The translations under genes and the position numbers were made by a program. From Prevotella sp. E2-28 (GTDB lineage Bacteria > Bacteroidota > Bacteroidia > Bacteroidales > Bacteroidaceae), in the NCBI RefSeq assembly GCF_022024055.1, contig NZ_CP091788.1, positions 1,612,001 through 1,676,000 of the forward strand: 64,000 nucleotides of DNA, read 5' to 3'. Positions 17,684-32,321 of the stretch are shown here, piece after piece (within the stretch, counting starts at the first letter, position 1; every line of letters starts with the position of its first letter). The notes below the pieces were generated by a model. It did not search any database. It saw nothing but the letters and a program-made list of their open reading frames with translations, and was not told the origin of the DNA.

Positions 17684-19189
17684 ATGAGTGACAGATTGTT
17701 TATTTTCGACACAACGCTCCGTGATGGCGAACAGGTGCCTGGCTGTCAGCTGAACACCGTAGAGAAGATTCAAGTGGCTAAGGCCCTTGAGCAGTTGGGC
17801 GTTGATGTAATCGAAGCAGGATTTCCTATTAGTAGTCCGGGTGATTTTAACTCGGTAATTGAGATTTCAAAGGCTGTTACCTGGCCCGTTATCTGTGCTT
17901 TGACACGTGCTGTAGAACGCGATATTGATGTCGCATTCGAAGCTCTGAAGTATGCTAAGCACAAACGTATTCATACAGGTATTGGAACCAGTGATGAACA
18001 CATTCAGTTCAAGTTTAATTCTACACGTGAGGAAATCCTGGAACGTGCTGTTGCTGCAACGAAGTATGCCAAGCGTTTTGTTGACGATGTAGAGTTTTAC
18101 TGCGAAGATGCCGGTCGTACGGATAATGAATATCTTGCTCGTGTGGTAGAGGCTGTTATTAAGGCTGGTGCAACAGTTGTGAATATTCCTGATACTACAG
18201 GCTATTGTCTGCCTCAGGAGTATTTCGAAAAGATTAAGTATCTGAAGGAGCATGTAGATTGTATCGATCGTGCTGTTATATCTACCCACTGTCATAATGA
18301 CTTGGGTATGGCAACGGCTAATACCCTAAGTGGTGTAATGGCAGGTGCCCGTCAGGTTGAGGTTACTATTAATGGTATTGGTGAACGAGCAGGTAATACC
18401 TCGCTTGAGGAAATTGCGATGATTCTTAAGTGTCACAAGGGTATTGCTATTGATACAAATATCAATACCACGAAAATCTACCCGACCTCACGAATGGTGT
18501 CATCCTTAATGAATATGCCTATTCAGCCTAATAAGGCTATCGTGGGGCGTAATGCCTTTGCCCATTCAAGTGGCATTCATCAGGATGGTGTGCTAAAGAA
18601 TGTCCATACTTATGAGATTATAGATCCAAAGGATGTAGGTATTGATGATAATAGCATTGTTTTGACTGCTCGTTCTGGACGTGCTGCCTTGAAACACCGT
18701 CTGCATATCAACGGTGTTGACGTGAGTGACGAGGAAAAGGTAGATAAAATCTACGAGAAATTCTTGGCGTTGGCCGACTTGAAGAAGGAGGTGAGCGATG
18801 CCGATGTGCTGATGTTGGCTGGTGCCGATACTGCCGATCAACATGCTGTGAAGTTGGATTTCCTGCAGGTTACTACGGGTAAAGGTGTGAAGAGTGTTGC
18901 TTCTATCGGTCTGGATATCAGTGGTCAGAAATTTGAGGCTGCGTCAAGTGGTAATGGTCCTGTGGATGCAGCTATCAAGGCCTTGAAGAAGATTATCATG
19001 AAGCAAATGACGTTGAAGGAATTCACCATTCAGGCTATCTCCAAGGGTTCCGATGATGTCGGTAAGGTACACATGCAGGTTGAGTATCAAGGTGCCTTGT
19101 ACTATGGCTTTGGTGCGAATACCGATATTGTGACGGCCTCTGTAGAAGCATATATAGACTGTATCAACAAGTTTAAAAAGGAAGTATAA
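17684..19189 (+). CDS. leuA: 2-isopropylmalate synthase
   Basis: The 501-residue enzyme condenses 2-ketoisovalerate with acetyl-CoA, the first committed step of leucine synthesis. DTTLRDGEQ (residues 9-17) carries the metal Asp and catalytic Arg, [11 protein letters not shown] has the metal histidines, and NGIGERAGN is the second HMGL-family signature. The C-terminal part from about 390 ([24 protein letters not shown]) is the LeuA allosteric regulatory domain for leucine feedback. Length is typical of long-form LeuA. It is the first structural gene after the attenuator and touches leuC as TAATG. Confidence 0.95.
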   Translation: MSDRLFIFDTTLRDGEQVPGCQLNTVEKIQVAKALEQLGVDVIEAGFPISSPGDFNSVIEISKAVTWPVICALTRAVERDIDVAFEALKYAKHKRIHTGIGTSDEHIQFKFNSTREEILERAVAATKYAKRFVDDVEFYCEDAGRTDNEYLARVVEAVIKAGATVVNIPDTTGYCLPQEYFEKIKYLKEHVDCIDRAVISTHCHNDLGMATANTLSGVMAGARQVEVTINGIGERAGNTSLEEIAMILKCHKGIAIDTNINTTKIYPTSRMVSSLMNMPIQPNKAIVGRNAFAHSSGIHQDGVLKNVHTYEIIDPKDVGIDDNSIVLTARSGRAALKHRLHINGVDVSDEEKVDKIYEKFLALADLKKEVSDADVLMLAGADTADQHAVKLDFLQVTTGKGVKSVASIGLDISGQKFEAASSGNGPVDAAIKALKKIIMKQMTLKEFTIQAISKGSDDVGKVHMQVEYQGALYYGFGANTDIVTASVEAYIDCINKFKKEV

Positions 19190-20565
19190 TGAATACGCTT
19201 TTCGATAAAATATGGGACCAACATGTCGTGCAACAGATACCCGACGGTCCTACACAATTATATATTGATCGCTTATATTGTCACGAGGTAACATCGCCTC
19301 AGGCTTTCGATGGTATGCGCGCCCGTGGGTTAAAATGTTTCCGTCCGCAACAGATTTTCTGTATGCCCGACCATAACACACCTACTCATGATCAGGATAA
19401 GCCTATAGAGGATCCTGTATCCAAGAAGCAGGTTGACACGCTGGCTAAGAATGCTGCAGAGTTTGGACTGACGCATTACGGCATGATGTCTAAAGATAAC
19501 GGAATAATCCATGTTGTTGGTCCTGAGAAGGGACTTTCATTGCCTGGAATGACAATCGTCTGTGGAGACTCTCATACATCTACTCACGGCGCAATGGGTG
19601 CTGTCGCTTTTGGTATTGGTACTAGTGAAGTGGAAATGGTGATGGCCTCACAATGTATCCTCCAACAGAAGCCTAAGTCTATGCGTATCACCATTAATGG
19701 TACTTTAGGAAAAGGAGTTACGGCAAAGGATGTAGCCCTCTATCTGATGGCTCAACTAACCACCAGTGGTGCTACTGGCTATTTCGTGGAATATGCAGGT
19801 CCTGTTGTAGAGGCCTTATCGATGGAGGGCCGCCTGACACTCTGTAATCTGTCTATCGAGATGGGTGCTCGTGGCGGATTCATTGCTCCTGATGAAACCA
19901 CCTTTAATTATATAAAGGGTCGCGAGTATGCTCCTAAGGGTGAGGCATGGGATAAAGCCGTGGCTTATTGGAAGACACTAAAAAGTGGCGATGATGCCGT
20001 ATTTGACAAGGAACTGTGTTTCGATGCGGCTGATATTGAGCCTCGCGTTACTTATGGCACCAATCCCGGTATGGGTATTGGTATTACCGAGGCTATTCCA
20101 ACTGAGGGTGGGGTAGGCTTTGAGAAATCATTGAGCTACATGCAGTTTAAACCAGGACAGCAACTGCTGGGTACAAAGGTTGATTATGTCTTCCTTGGTG
20201 CTTGTACTAATGGTCGTATAGAAGATTTCCGTGCCTTCGCCTCACTTGTGAAAGGCCGTCGTAAGGCCGATGATGTGGTGGCATGGCTCGTTCCTGGTTC
20301 GTGGGCTGTTGACAAGCAGATTCGCGAAGAAGGACTTGACAAGGTTCTTGCAGAAGCTGGCTTTGAGATTCGTCAGCCTGGATGCTCGGCTTGTCTTGCT
20401 ATGAACGACGATAAGATTCCTGCAGGCAAACTGAGCGTGAGTACGTCGAATCGTAATTTCGAAGGTCGTCAGGGTCCTGGAGCCCGCACCATTTTGGCAT
20501 CGCCATTAACTGCCGCTGCCGCTGCTGTAACAGGAGTAATCACCGATCCAAGAACACTATTATGA
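19189..20565 (+). CDS. leuC: 3-isopropylmalate dehydratase large subunit
   Basis: The 458-residue protein is the Fe-S subunit of isopropylmalate isomerase. The three cluster cysteines are visible as Cys339 (FLGACTNGR) and Cys399/Cys402 ([11 protein letters not shown]). Other family motifs are [14 protein letters not shown] and [21 protein letters not shown]. It overlaps leuA by one base (TAATG) and leuD by four (ATGA), so the genes are translationally coupled. With LeuD the same enzyme can also act on citramalate in organisms that make isoleucine by that route. Confidence 0.96.
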   Translation: MNTLFDKIWDQHVVQQIPDGPTQLYIDRLYCHEVTSPQAFDGMRARGLKCFRPQQIFCMPDHNTPTHDQDKPIEDPVSKKQVDTLAKNAAEFGLTHYGMMSKDNGIIHVVGPEKGLSLPGMTIVCGDSHTSTHGAMGAVAFGIGTSEVEMVMASQCILQQKPKSMRITINGTLGKGVTAKDVALYLMAQLTTSGATGYFVEYAGPVVEALSMEGRLTLCNLSIEMGARGGFIAPDETTFNYIKGREYAPKGEAWDKAVAYWKTLKSGDDAVFDKELCFDAADIEPRVTYGTNPGMGIGITEAIPTEGGVGFEKSLSYMQFKPGQQLLGTKVDYVFLGACTNGRIEDFRAFASLVKGRRKADDVVAWLVPGSWAVDKQIREEGLDKVLAEAGFEIRQPGCSACLAMNDDKIPAGKLSVSTSNRNFEGRQGPGARTILASPLTAAAAAVTGVITDPRTLL

Positions 20566-21152
20566 AACAGAAATTCAACGTTATAACATCCACCTGCGTT
20601 CCTCTGCCTTTGGAGAACGTAGATACAGACCAAATTATACCTGCCCGTTTTCTCAAGGCCACGGACAAAGAGGGCTTTGGCGATAACCTGTTTAGAGACT
20701 GGCGCTATCGTCCCGATGGTAGCTTGGTTGAGGATTTCGTCCTGAACGACCCGAAATACGATGGTTGCATCCTTGTAGCGGGAAAGAACTTTGGTTCAGG
20801 TTCCAGTCGCGAACATGCCGCGTGGGCTATTGCAGGCTACGGCTTCCGTGTGGTTATCAGTTCGTTCTTTGCCGATATTCATAAGAACAACGAGCTGAAT
20901 AACTTCGTGCTCCCAGTTGTGGTCAGCGAAACTTTCTTGGCAGAGCTCTTTGAGAGTATACGTCAGAATCCTAAGATGGAGGTTGAGGTAGATTTGCCTC
21001 GTCAAACGGTAACTAATAAGGCAACGGGCCGTAGCGAGCACTTCGATATCAACGGCTACAAGAAACACTGCCTGATGCAGGGACTCGATGACATCGATTT
21101 CCTGGTACAGAACAAAGACAAAACAGAAGCATGGGAACAAGTGAACAAATAA
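20562..21152 (+). CDS. leuD: 3-isopropylmalate dehydratase small subunit
   Basis: The 196-residue swivelling subunit of the isomerase. Family landmarks are [19 protein letters not shown] near the start and [17 protein letters not shown] in the middle. Length is typical. The start overlaps leuC as ATGA, and the 3' end overlaps the next gene by 22 nt. Confidence 0.96.
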   Translation: MKQKFNVITSTCVPLPLENVDTDQIIPARFLKATDKEGFGDNLFRDWRYRPDGSLVEDFVLNDPKYDGCILVAGKNFGSGSSREHAAWAIAGYGFRVVISSFFADIHKNNELNNFVLPVVVSETFLAELFESIRQNPKMEVEVDLPRQTVTNKATGRSEHFDINGYKKHCLMQGLDDIDFLVQNKDKTEAWEQVNK

Positions 21153-22714
21153 ACAGATATCAGCGCATACAACCTTTCGTAGAGATTATGGATTCTACAC
21201 TTCGTGATGGTGAACAAACCAGCGGTGTGTCGTTCCTGCCTCACGAGAAGTTGGTTATGGCCCGCAAATTACTCTCAGATGTCAATGTTGACCGTATAGA
21301 AGTGGCTTCGGCACGTGTCTCTGAGGGTGAGCGTGAAGCTGTGACGAAGATATGTACGTACGCAGAGAAGCATGGTCTCTTAGACCGCGTCGAGGTGTTG
21401 GGCTTTGTAGATGGTGGAAAGAGCATTGATTGGATTGCTTCATGTGGTGGTCGTGTGGTAAATCTGCTGTGTAAGGGTTCATTGAAACATTGCACTCATC
21501 AGTTACAGAAGTCGCCTAAGGAGCATATCAGTGATATCCAGAAGGAAGTGGCATATGCTGCCAGCAAGGGCTTCAGTGTCAATCTCTATTTGGAGGATTG
21601 GTCTAATGGCATGAAGGATTCACCTGAGTATGTCTATCAGTTGATGGATGCGCTCACCTCTCATCTCTCACCTCTCACCTCTATCAAGCGCTTTATGCTC
21701 CCTGATACGTTGGGTGTCATGAATCCTCTGCAGGTTATAGAGTATTTCCGTAAGATGATCAAGCGATATCCTACGACCCATTTTGATTTCCATGCCCATA
21801 ATGATTACGACCTGGCTGTGAGTAATTCTCTGGCAGCCGTGTTGAGTGGCGCACGTGGTCTTCATGTTACCGTTAATGGACTGGGAGAGCGTTGTGGTAA
21901 TGCACCTATGGCTTCCGTTCAAGCCATCTTGAAGGATCAGTTCCATGCCAAGACTAATCTTGTGGAGAGTCAGCTTAATGACCTCTCGCGTATGGTTGAG
22001 AGCTTCAGTGGTATCACGGTGGCACCTAATCAGCCTATCGTTGGTGAGAATGTATTCACTCAGGTGGCAGGCGTTCATGCTGATGGTGATTCAAAGGACC
22101 GCCTTTATTATAATGAACTGATGCCTGAGCGCTTCGGTCGTAAGCGTGAGTATGCTTTGGGTAAGAATTCTGGCAAGGCGAATATCGCGAAGAACTTGGA
22201 AGAATTGGGCTTGGAACTGACACCAGAGCAGACTCGACGGGTCACTGAGCGTATCACCGAACTGGGTGATAAGAAGGAAATCGTTACTCAGGAGGACCTG
22301 CCTTATATTGTCAGTGATGTGCTGAAACATGATGGCTCTGACGATAAGGTGAAACTTATCAGTTATGTGGTCTCTACAGCCTATGGCCTGAAGCCTGGGG
22401 CCAATGTGCGTGTGGAGATTAACGGACAGCAGTATGAGGCTGGTGCTACAGGCGATGGTCAGTATGATGCTTTCGTTAAGGCCCTGCGATATATCTATAA
22501 GAAATATCTGGATAGGACGTTCCCTGTACTGGCCAACTACCAGGTTACCATTCCGCCGGGTGGACGTACTGATGCTTTGGTGCAGACGGTCATCTCATGG
22601 CATTACAACGGTGGACTGCTCCGTACGCGAGGCCTTGATGCCGACCAGACGGAAGCAGCTATCAAGGCAACGTTCAAGATGCTGAATATCATTGAAAATG
22701 AAACCTTAAAATAA
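21131..22714 (+). CDS. Citramalate/2-isopropylmalate synthase-like enzyme
   Basis: The 527-residue protein is a second acetyl-CoA-dependent HMGL-family synthase in the operon. It shows MDSTLRDGEQTSGVSF, DFHAHNDYDLA, NGLGERCGNAP and a C-terminal LeuA-type regulatory domain (GANVRVEINGQQYEAGATGDG). It differs clearly from LeuA and fits the CimA-like branch annotated in Bacteroidota as alpha-isopropylmalate or citramalate synthase. If it makes (R)-citramalate from pyruvate, LeuCD and LeuB would turn that into 2-ketobutyrate for isoleucine, which agrees with the Ile-rich leader. Substrate is inference. It starts 22 nt inside leuD; a later Met at 21188 is less likely because it removes only a short N-terminus before the active-site Asp. 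Confidence 0.85.
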   Translation: MGTSEQINRYQRIQPFVEIMDSTLRDGEQTSGVSFLPHEKLVMARKLLSDVNVDRIEVASARVSEGEREAVTKICTYAEKHGLLDRVEVLGFVDGGKSIDWIASCGGRVVNLLCKGSLKHCTHQLQKSPKEHISDIQKEVAYAASKGFSVNLYLEDWSNGMKDSPEYVYQLMDALTSHLSPLTSIKRFMLPDTLGVMNPLQVIEYFRKMIKRYPTTHFDFHAHNDYDLAVSNSLAAVLSGARGLHVTVNGLGERCGNAPMASVQAILKDQFHAKTNLVESQLNDLSRMVESFSGITVAPNQPIVGENVFTQVAGVHADGDSKDRLYYNELMPERFGRKREYALGKNSGKANIAKNLEELGLELTPEQTRRVTERITELGDKKEIVTQEDLPYIVSDVLKHDGSDDKVKLISYVVSTAYGLKPGANVRVEINGQQYEAGATGDGQYDAFVKALRYIYKKYLDRTFPVLANYQVTIPPGGRTDALVQTVISWHYNGGLLRTRGLDADQTEAAIKATFKMLNIIENETLK

Positions 22715-22729
22715 CCCCAAATTTTTATT

Positions 22730-23791
22730 ATGAAACTGAAAATTGCAATCCTTCCGGGCGATGGTATCGGACCGGAAATTATGAAGCAAGGTGTGGCTGT
22801 GCTTGATGCTGTAGCTGAGAAATGTGGCCATGAGTTTATATATGAAGAAGCACTTGTTGGAGCTTGTGCTATAGAGACTGTTGGTGACCCGTATCCCGAG
22901 GCTACTCATGCGGCCTGTATGAATGCCGATGCAGTGCTCTTTGCTGCTGTGGGCGATTTGAAATACGACAACAATCCCACGTTGAAGGTTCGCCCTGAGA
23001 CCGGTCTGCTAGCTATGCGCAAGAAGTTAGGACTTTTTGCCAATGTGCGTCCTGTAGCCACATTTGATTGCTTGCTGCATAAATCGCCATTAAAAGAGGA
23101 ACTGTTGAAAGGTGCTGACTTCGTGGTTCTTCGTGAACTCACTGGCGGTATGTATTTCGGCGAGAAATATCAGGATAATGATAAGGCCTTCGATACCAAT
23201 GTCTATACTCGTCCCGAGATTGAGCGCATCCTGAAGGTGGCTTTCGAAATGGCTATGCAGCGCCGTAAGCACCTCACGGTAGTTGATAAGGCTAATGTCC
23301 TTGCATCCAGTCGTTTGTGGCGCCAGATTGCAAAGGAGATGGAATCACAGTATCCTGAGGTGACAACAGATTATATGTTTATCGACAATGCTTCTATGCG
23401 TGTGCTTACCGAGCCACGTTTCTTTGATGTCATCGTGACAGAGAACACCTTTGGCGATATCCTTACTGACGAGACTTCTTGCATCACGGGTTCTATGGGT
23501 CTGCAGCCTTCTTCTTCTTTGGGTGAGCATACACCGCTCTTCGAACCTGTTCATGGCTCATGGCCTCAGGCTGCTGGTCAGAATCTGGCTAATCCATTGG
23601 CACAGATTCTTTCTGCCGCTATGCTGTTGGAACATTTCGGACTTAACAAGGAGGGTGCCCTCATTCGTGAGGCTGTCAATGCTTCACTCGATGCCAATGT
23701 GCGTACCCCCGAAATCCAAGTGGAAGGTGGACAAAAATATGGCACCAAGGAAGTTGGTGCCTGGATTGTAGATTACATCAAAAAGTCGTAA
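22730..23791 (+). CDS. leuB: 3-isopropylmalate dehydrogenase
   Basis: The 353-residue NAD-dependent beta-decarboxylating dehydrogenase completes the leucine-specific steps. Motifs include [11 protein letters not shown] at the N-terminus, [28 protein letters not shown], the substrate Lys in [14 protein letters not shown], and [22 protein letters not shown]. Length and start are normal. It is the last gene of the operon, 15 nt after the cimA-like gene. Its stop codon lies in the stem of a terminator shared with the convergent channel gene. Confidence 0.96.
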   Translation: MKLKIAILPGDGIGPEIMKQGVAVLDAVAEKCGHEFIYEEALVGACAIETVGDPYPEATHAACMNADAVLFAAVGDLKYDNNPTLKVRPETGLLAMRKKLGLFANVRPVATFDCLLHKSPLKEELLKGADFVVLRELTGGMYFGEKYQDNDKAFDTNVYTRPEIERILKVAFEMAMQRRKHLTVVDKANVLASSRLWRQIAKEMESQYPEVTTDYMFIDNASMRVLTEPRFFDVIVTENTFGDILTDETSCITGSMGLQPSSSLGEHTPLFEPVHGSWPQAAGQNLANPLAQILSAAMLLEHFGLNKEGALIREAVNASLDANVRTPEIQVEGGQKYGTKEVGAWIVDYIKKS

Positions 23792-23810
23792 GCGCTCTTA
23801 TTGCGCTTAC
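23788..23810. terminator. Bidirectional terminator containing both stop codons
   Basis: GTAAGCGC (23788-23795) pairs with GCGCTTAC (23803-23810). The leuB stop (23789-23791) sits in one arm and the minus-strand channel stop (23807-23809) in the other. There is a short CTTTT tail on the plus strand. Confidence 0.7.
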
Positions 23811-26155
23811 GCTTTTATCTCAGAAATATTCTTGATAGTAATATCGCGCTGTGGGAATGGTATTTCGATACCATTCTCATTCAGTGTGTCATAAACGCAC
23901 TTCAATACGTCACTGATTACGTATGACTTCTTCAGCACGTTAGCCCATACAAAGAGTTTGAAGTCCACGCTTGAGTCGTTCATACCGCTCATCACAGTCT
24001 TCACGGGTCTCTCAGGATCCATCCATTCGTGGTGCAGGTTGTTCACGGCATTCTCTACCAGCTCAGTCACCTGTTTCAGGTTCGAGCCATAGGCCACGCC
24101 AAACGGTACCACTGACAGGATATAGCCGCCGTTTTTGGTCATGTTCTTATAGTTCTTGGCAAACAGCTGACTATTCTGGAAGGTAATCACCTCGCCATAG
24201 AGTGACTCTACTACGGTTGAGGTATAGCTGATAGAGGTTACCTTACCCATGGTACCATCCACTTCAATCCAGTCGCCTACCTTGATACGTCCTGCCATCA
24301 GCGTAGCACCGTAGTAGATATTCTCGATGATATCCTTCGATGCAAAACCGATACCTGTTGACAGACCGCCTGAGATAGCTATCAGCCATGCCACGCTGAT
24401 ATGCAGAATCGATAGCGACATCATCAGCCAGACACCCCATACCAGTACCTGAATAACATTGCGTCCCATCACCTCACGGCTGGCAGCAGTCGATGGGTCT
24501 TGCTTCTGGTAGTGATGCTTCAGCAGCGACAGTACGGTACTTGAGATATAGGCGAAGACAAAGAACAGGTTGATCACCATGCAGAGCTTGATGATGCTCA
24601 CCTGCAGGTTCTCAAGGTCTATGAAGGTCTTCTTGAATATCTGCCAGCACAGGTCGCTCAGGTTAAATACGTCGGCAGCCCAGTAGATTGAGAGCATCAC
24701 CGACAGCACACCCATGATGGGGAGTACCACCTTATATACTAGCATATAACCCCAAGTCTCTGTGATAGGCTTCTCGTCCAGTCCACGACGAATACCATAC
24801 AGTTTCAGATATTGGCTTACGCAGGTAATGGTCAGGATACAGGTCAGCTGCATAATCCACCATATCAGAATCTGCACGGCCATCAGCGTATAGCCCATCC
24901 ACGAGCATACCAGTGATACAATGAAGATAGCCTGCGAGATATAGGTGTAGAACATATCCGACTGTGGGATATTCTGGTGGTGCAGTCGCATCATGCGCCA
25001 TTGCCACAGCGTACAGAGTAACAGTAGCGGTGGGAATATCAGGTTCACCAACTCCCTTGGAATCAGGATGATACGGAAGGCAATCACCATGAAGCCCACG
25101 AAGAGGAGTGGGGCATAGATGCGGAACGCACTGCGTATCTGTTTGCCGCTTACTCTAAGCAGCAACGAGATCAGTATCACACCCAGCAGCCATGCATATT
25201 CTATCAGCAGACTACTTGCCATGATGATGAAGTTCTGTTGTAACGTGGCGTGCAGAATACCCAGTATGGCGGCAAAGGTCACAGTGGTGGTGGCCATGAT
25301 CACGCTCGAACGTTTCTTCAGGAATTCCTTTGTGCGGAATCTCTTTGGCAACAACTTGAATACAACCTGATTCAGGATGACTGCAACCAGAATATAGAAC
25401 GCAATAGTGAGAAACAGCTGCAGAATCACGCTACTGTCCCAGTCCGACTTCTCTTTGTTGGGCGTATATTTGTCTTCGATGACTTCCTTAGCCTCACTCA
25501 GTTTCTCGTCGTAGTTCTTGATAACCGTGAAATAGTTCTCGCCGCCATTCTTGAAGATGCTCGTCTGAATGTCGTTATAGCGCTTGTCGGCATAGTCGTT
25601 CAGGTTCTTCAGACGCTGCTCGGCCATCTCGTAGAATGTGATATAGTCGGCCACCTGTGCCCTGTTCTCCGTTAGCGTGTTTTCGATATTGATGGCCAGG
25701 GTCAGACAAACGCTTCTGTCGGTCTTAGCCCGGTCGTCCAGCATCTCTGGGCGCATGGTCTTCAGACTGTTTATCAGACTGTCATACTTTGCTATCTCTA
25801 CATCGCTCTCTTCCAGATAGGCCTTAAAGGGTAGTTGCTGCTTTTGAAACGACTGGTATTGCTCCGTGGCTTCATGACAGGCATATGTCAGGTCAAACAC
25901 GTAGTTCGAGTTCTGCGAATAGAGCATCAAGGCATTCTGATTGCTCTTACTGATAGTCTCCTTCAGCTGGTTGATGATGTTCCTAGCTTCCTCTTTACGC
26001 AAATCAGACTGCGAGTGCAGTTTTGTATGTTGCTCTGTCAATTCCGTTCTCAAGACGTTTAGTGTCTTCGATAGGTCTTTCTCTTTCAGTACGGCATACG
26101 CGTCTGTTATGGTGAACAGGACGAATAGGATAGCTAATATTTTCTTCATATACAT
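23807..26155 (-). CDS. Large MscS-family mechanosensitive channel
   Basis: The 782-residue protein has a signal peptide (to about DAYA), a helical periplasmic region of roughly 220 residues rich in Lys/Glu/Gln (coiled-coil-like), a multi-helix membrane region (about 245-620), and a C-terminal MscS core: ISGGLSTGIGFASKDIIENIYYG is the pore/gating helix, followed by GRIKVGDWIEVDGTMGKV and SLYGEVITFQNSQLF of the beta domain. The layout is like MscK/MscM-type channels that release solutes from the inner membrane on hypo-osmotic shock. It is a single-gene unit convergent with leuB. A good promoter lies upstream at 26179-26209. Confidence 0.9.
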   Translation of the reverse strand: MYMKKILAILFVLFTITDAYAVLKEKDLSKTLNVLRTELTEQHTKLHSQSDLRKEEARNIINQLKETISKSNQNALMLYSQNSNYVFDLTYACHEATEQYQSFQKQQLPFKAYLEESDVEIAKYDSLINSLKTMRPEMLDDRAKTDRSVCLTLAINIENTLTENRAQVADYITFYEMAEQRLKNLNDYADKRYNDIQTSIFKNGGENYFTVIKNYDEKLSEAKEVIEDKYTPNKEKSDWDSSVILQLFLTIAFYILVAVILNQVVFKLLPKRFRTKEFLKKRSSVIMATTTVTFAAILGILHATLQQNFIIMASSLLIEYAWLLGVILISLLLRVSGKQIRSAFRIYAPLLFVGFMVIAFRIILIPRELVNLIFPPLLLLCTLWQWRMMRLHHQNIPQSDMFYTYISQAIFIVSLVCSWMGYTLMAVQILIWWIMQLTCILTITCVSQYLKLYGIRRGLDEKPITETWGYMLVYKVVLPIMGVLSVMLSIYWAADVFNLSDLCWQIFKKTFIDLENLQVSIIKLCMVINLFFVFAYISSTVLSLLKHHYQKQDPSTAASREVMGRNVIQVLVWGVWLMMSLSILHISVAWLIAISGGLSTGIGFASKDIIENIYYGATLMAGRIKVGDWIEVDGTMGKVTSISYTSTVVESLYGEVITFQNSQLFAKNYKNMTKNGGYILSVVPFGVAYGSNLKQVTELVENAVNNLHHEWMDPERPVKTVMSGMNDSSVDFKLFVWANVLKKSYVISDVLKCVYDTLNENGIEIPFPQRDITIKNISEIKA

Positions 26156-26178
26156 TATTATATTCTAGATTTTGGCTG

Positions 26179-26209
26179 CAAAATTACGAAAAGTTGGGAG
26201 TAATACAAA
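26179..26209 (-). promoter_or_regulatory. Promoter of the MscS-family gene
   Basis: On the minus strand TTTG (26209-26206) and TAATTTTG (26186-26179) are 19 nt apart, 23 nt before the start codon. Confidence 0.7.
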
Positions 26210-26345
26210 GAAATCGCGATTCTTTTTTTTGTGTCATATTTACATTTCTAGGCTTTCTTTATTATATATAATAAGGTGGGGTGTTAGACGTTTGTCAAGA
26301 AAGATGAAAACCTGCAATTTTTTTATGAAAAAAGTTTGTGAAATG

Positions 26346-26376
26346 TTTGGCGGTTCGGAAAAAAGTAGTACCTTTG
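26346..26376 (+). promoter_or_regulatory. rRNA operon promoter
   Basis: TTTG at 26346-26349 and TACCTTTG at 26369-26376 have a 19-nt spacer. AT-rich DNA with a perfect 16-bp palindrome (TTATTATATATAATAA, 26259-26274) lies about 70 bp upstream. The 504 bp between the channel gene and 16S otherwise hold only the leader and boxA, with no gene. Confidence 0.75.
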
Positions 26377-26418
26377 CATCCGCTTTCGCTCAGAAACGGG
26401 TGAGGCACTAAAGAAAGA

Positions 26419-26428
26419 GTTCTTTGAA
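26419..26428 (+). promoter_or_regulatory. boxA-like antitermination site in the rRNA leader
   Basis: GTTCTTTGAA resembles the boxA element (TGCTCTTTAA) bound by NusB/NusE in rRNA leaders. A similar site occurs again before 23S. Confidence 0.55.
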
Positions 26429-26659
26429 AGATTTACATAGACAGAAGTAGTACAAGAAGCGAGTATTTAATGTTTAATATTTAATGTTAGGTACTTGGGT
26501 AAAAAGAAACAAACCGTTTAATTCTTGAATACTGGATAGTCGTTCTGAGGCAGATAATGATTAAATTTACAAGGCTTCTGGGAACGAGTGCAATGAAAGC
26601 TTGCTTTCAATTGCCGAGTGACGATGAAGACTCGTAAAGGATATCGAAGATATTATTTA

Positions 26660-28264
<1,605 letters not shown>

Positions 28265-28386
28265 GAATGACTGTCAATACAGAAGTCAAGAAGGTTTGAT
28301 TCCAAACCCATTGCTTCTTTACTACACGCTGTTTATATAAAGAGAATGTATGAGGCTGGGCAGAGGTACCCCCTCTGACCAAACAG

Positions 28387-28460
28387 AGTCCTATAGCTCA
28401 GTTGGTTAGAGCGCCACACTGATAATGTGGAGGTCGGCAGTTCAAGTCTGCCTGGGACTA
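28387..28460 (+). tRNA. tRNA-Ile (GAT)
   Basis: A 74-nt cloverleaf has acceptor stem AGTCCTA with TGGGACT, anticodon stem CCACA/TGTGG and anticodon GAT at 28421-28423. The 3' CCA is not encoded. Confidence 0.97.
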
Positions 28461-28479
28461 CCTTAGATAACTCAATTAT

Positions 28480-28553
<74 letters not shown>

Positions 28554-28612
28554 CAGCGTACAACGACAACCTCTGAAATTTAATGTTTCATGTTTAATGT
28601 TTAATGTACAAG

Positions 28613-28623
28613 AGATCTTTGAC
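28613..28623 (+). promoter_or_regulatory. boxA-like site before 23S
   Basis: GATCTTTGACA in the tRNA-23S spacer resembles the leader boxA-like site. The surrounding 28561-28756 spacer otherwise holds TTTAATGT repeats and no gene. Confidence 0.5.
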
Positions 28624-28756
28624 ATATTGACACACAAGACTGTAAGTAAAGACTTTGATAAGTCAAACTGAGTAGATTAATAATCTCAAAATTACAGCTG
28701 AAAGTATGAGCTATACGTTGAATGTTTAATGTTTAGTCATTAATGTTTAATGTATA

Positions 28757-31655
<2,899 letters not shown>

Positions 31656-31775
31656 GTGAAGCGCATGCTTTCAACTGTGAGCAGTTTGATGAATGAAGTT
31701 AGAGCTTCAGTCTATGTGTGGTATGTCAACCTTATACCGGTACGTCCAGAAGACATGGCGTATTGAGAGATATTT

Positions 31776-31886
<111 letters not shown>

Positions 31887-31895
31887 TTTTCAGAG

Positions 31896-31929
31896 AAGCC
31901 CTGATTCAGCAATGAGTCAGGGCTTTCTT
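31896..31929 (+). terminator. rRNA operon terminator
   Basis: AAGCCCTGA (31896-31904) pairs with TCAGGGCTT (31917-31925), followed by TTCTTC. It lies about 10 nt after 5S rRNA. Confidence 0.8.
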
Positions 31930-31981
31930 CGTATTCGGCTGCGGACTTACGCGGACAAATACAGAATATTGTATTTTTTGA

Positions 31982-32296
31982 TTAGCTGTATTTGTAATGC
32001 TTCCTGAGTTTCAGATAGTTAAGGTCTGATTCGTGATGGTACGCCTCTCTCTCGAAACGGATATTAAAATAGGCTTTTTCCCAATTTCTATACTTGAAGT
32101 ACAGAATGATCCATTCTATGCCGTACCAGATAAAGAACGGGATATATAGCAGTTCTTTCTGTTGTGCTGCATGAATCAGCTCGTGGTTCAGTTCCGTTTC
32201 AGATAAAGGGCGTACGGAAAGGACGAAGCCAAACAGACAGATGGCATAATAGTCCTTCCTCAGAGGTAGCCTCTTTATCAGGTATAATTGTTTCAT
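31982..32296 (-). CDS. Small membrane protein with HExxH motif, function unknown
   Basis: The 104-residue protein contains NHELIHAAQQKE, a HExxH zinc-metalloprotease-type motif, next to one clear hydrophobic segment (LLYIPFFIWYGIEWIILYF) and a later RFEREAYHHE. The layout is that of a tiny M48/M56-like domain attached to the membrane, but it is far shorter than those families and a protease role is only a possibility. It sits alone between the rRNA operon and the transposase-like gene on the minus strand. No clear promoter box was found. Confidence 0.7.
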   Translation of the reverse strand: MKQLYLIKRLPLRKDYYAICLFGFVLSVRPLSETELNHELIHAAQQKELLYIPFFIWYGIEWIILYFKYRNWEKAYFNIRFEREAYHHESDLNYLKLRKHYKYS

Positions 32297-32321
32297 TTGC
32301 TTGCAAAATCAATATTAATGT

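Noticed and set aside
31958..31979. IS200/RAYT end structure in the AATACA/TGTATT hairpin near the transposase-like gene
   Set aside because: A 6-bp stem is too weak and there is no matching partner on the other side of the gene.
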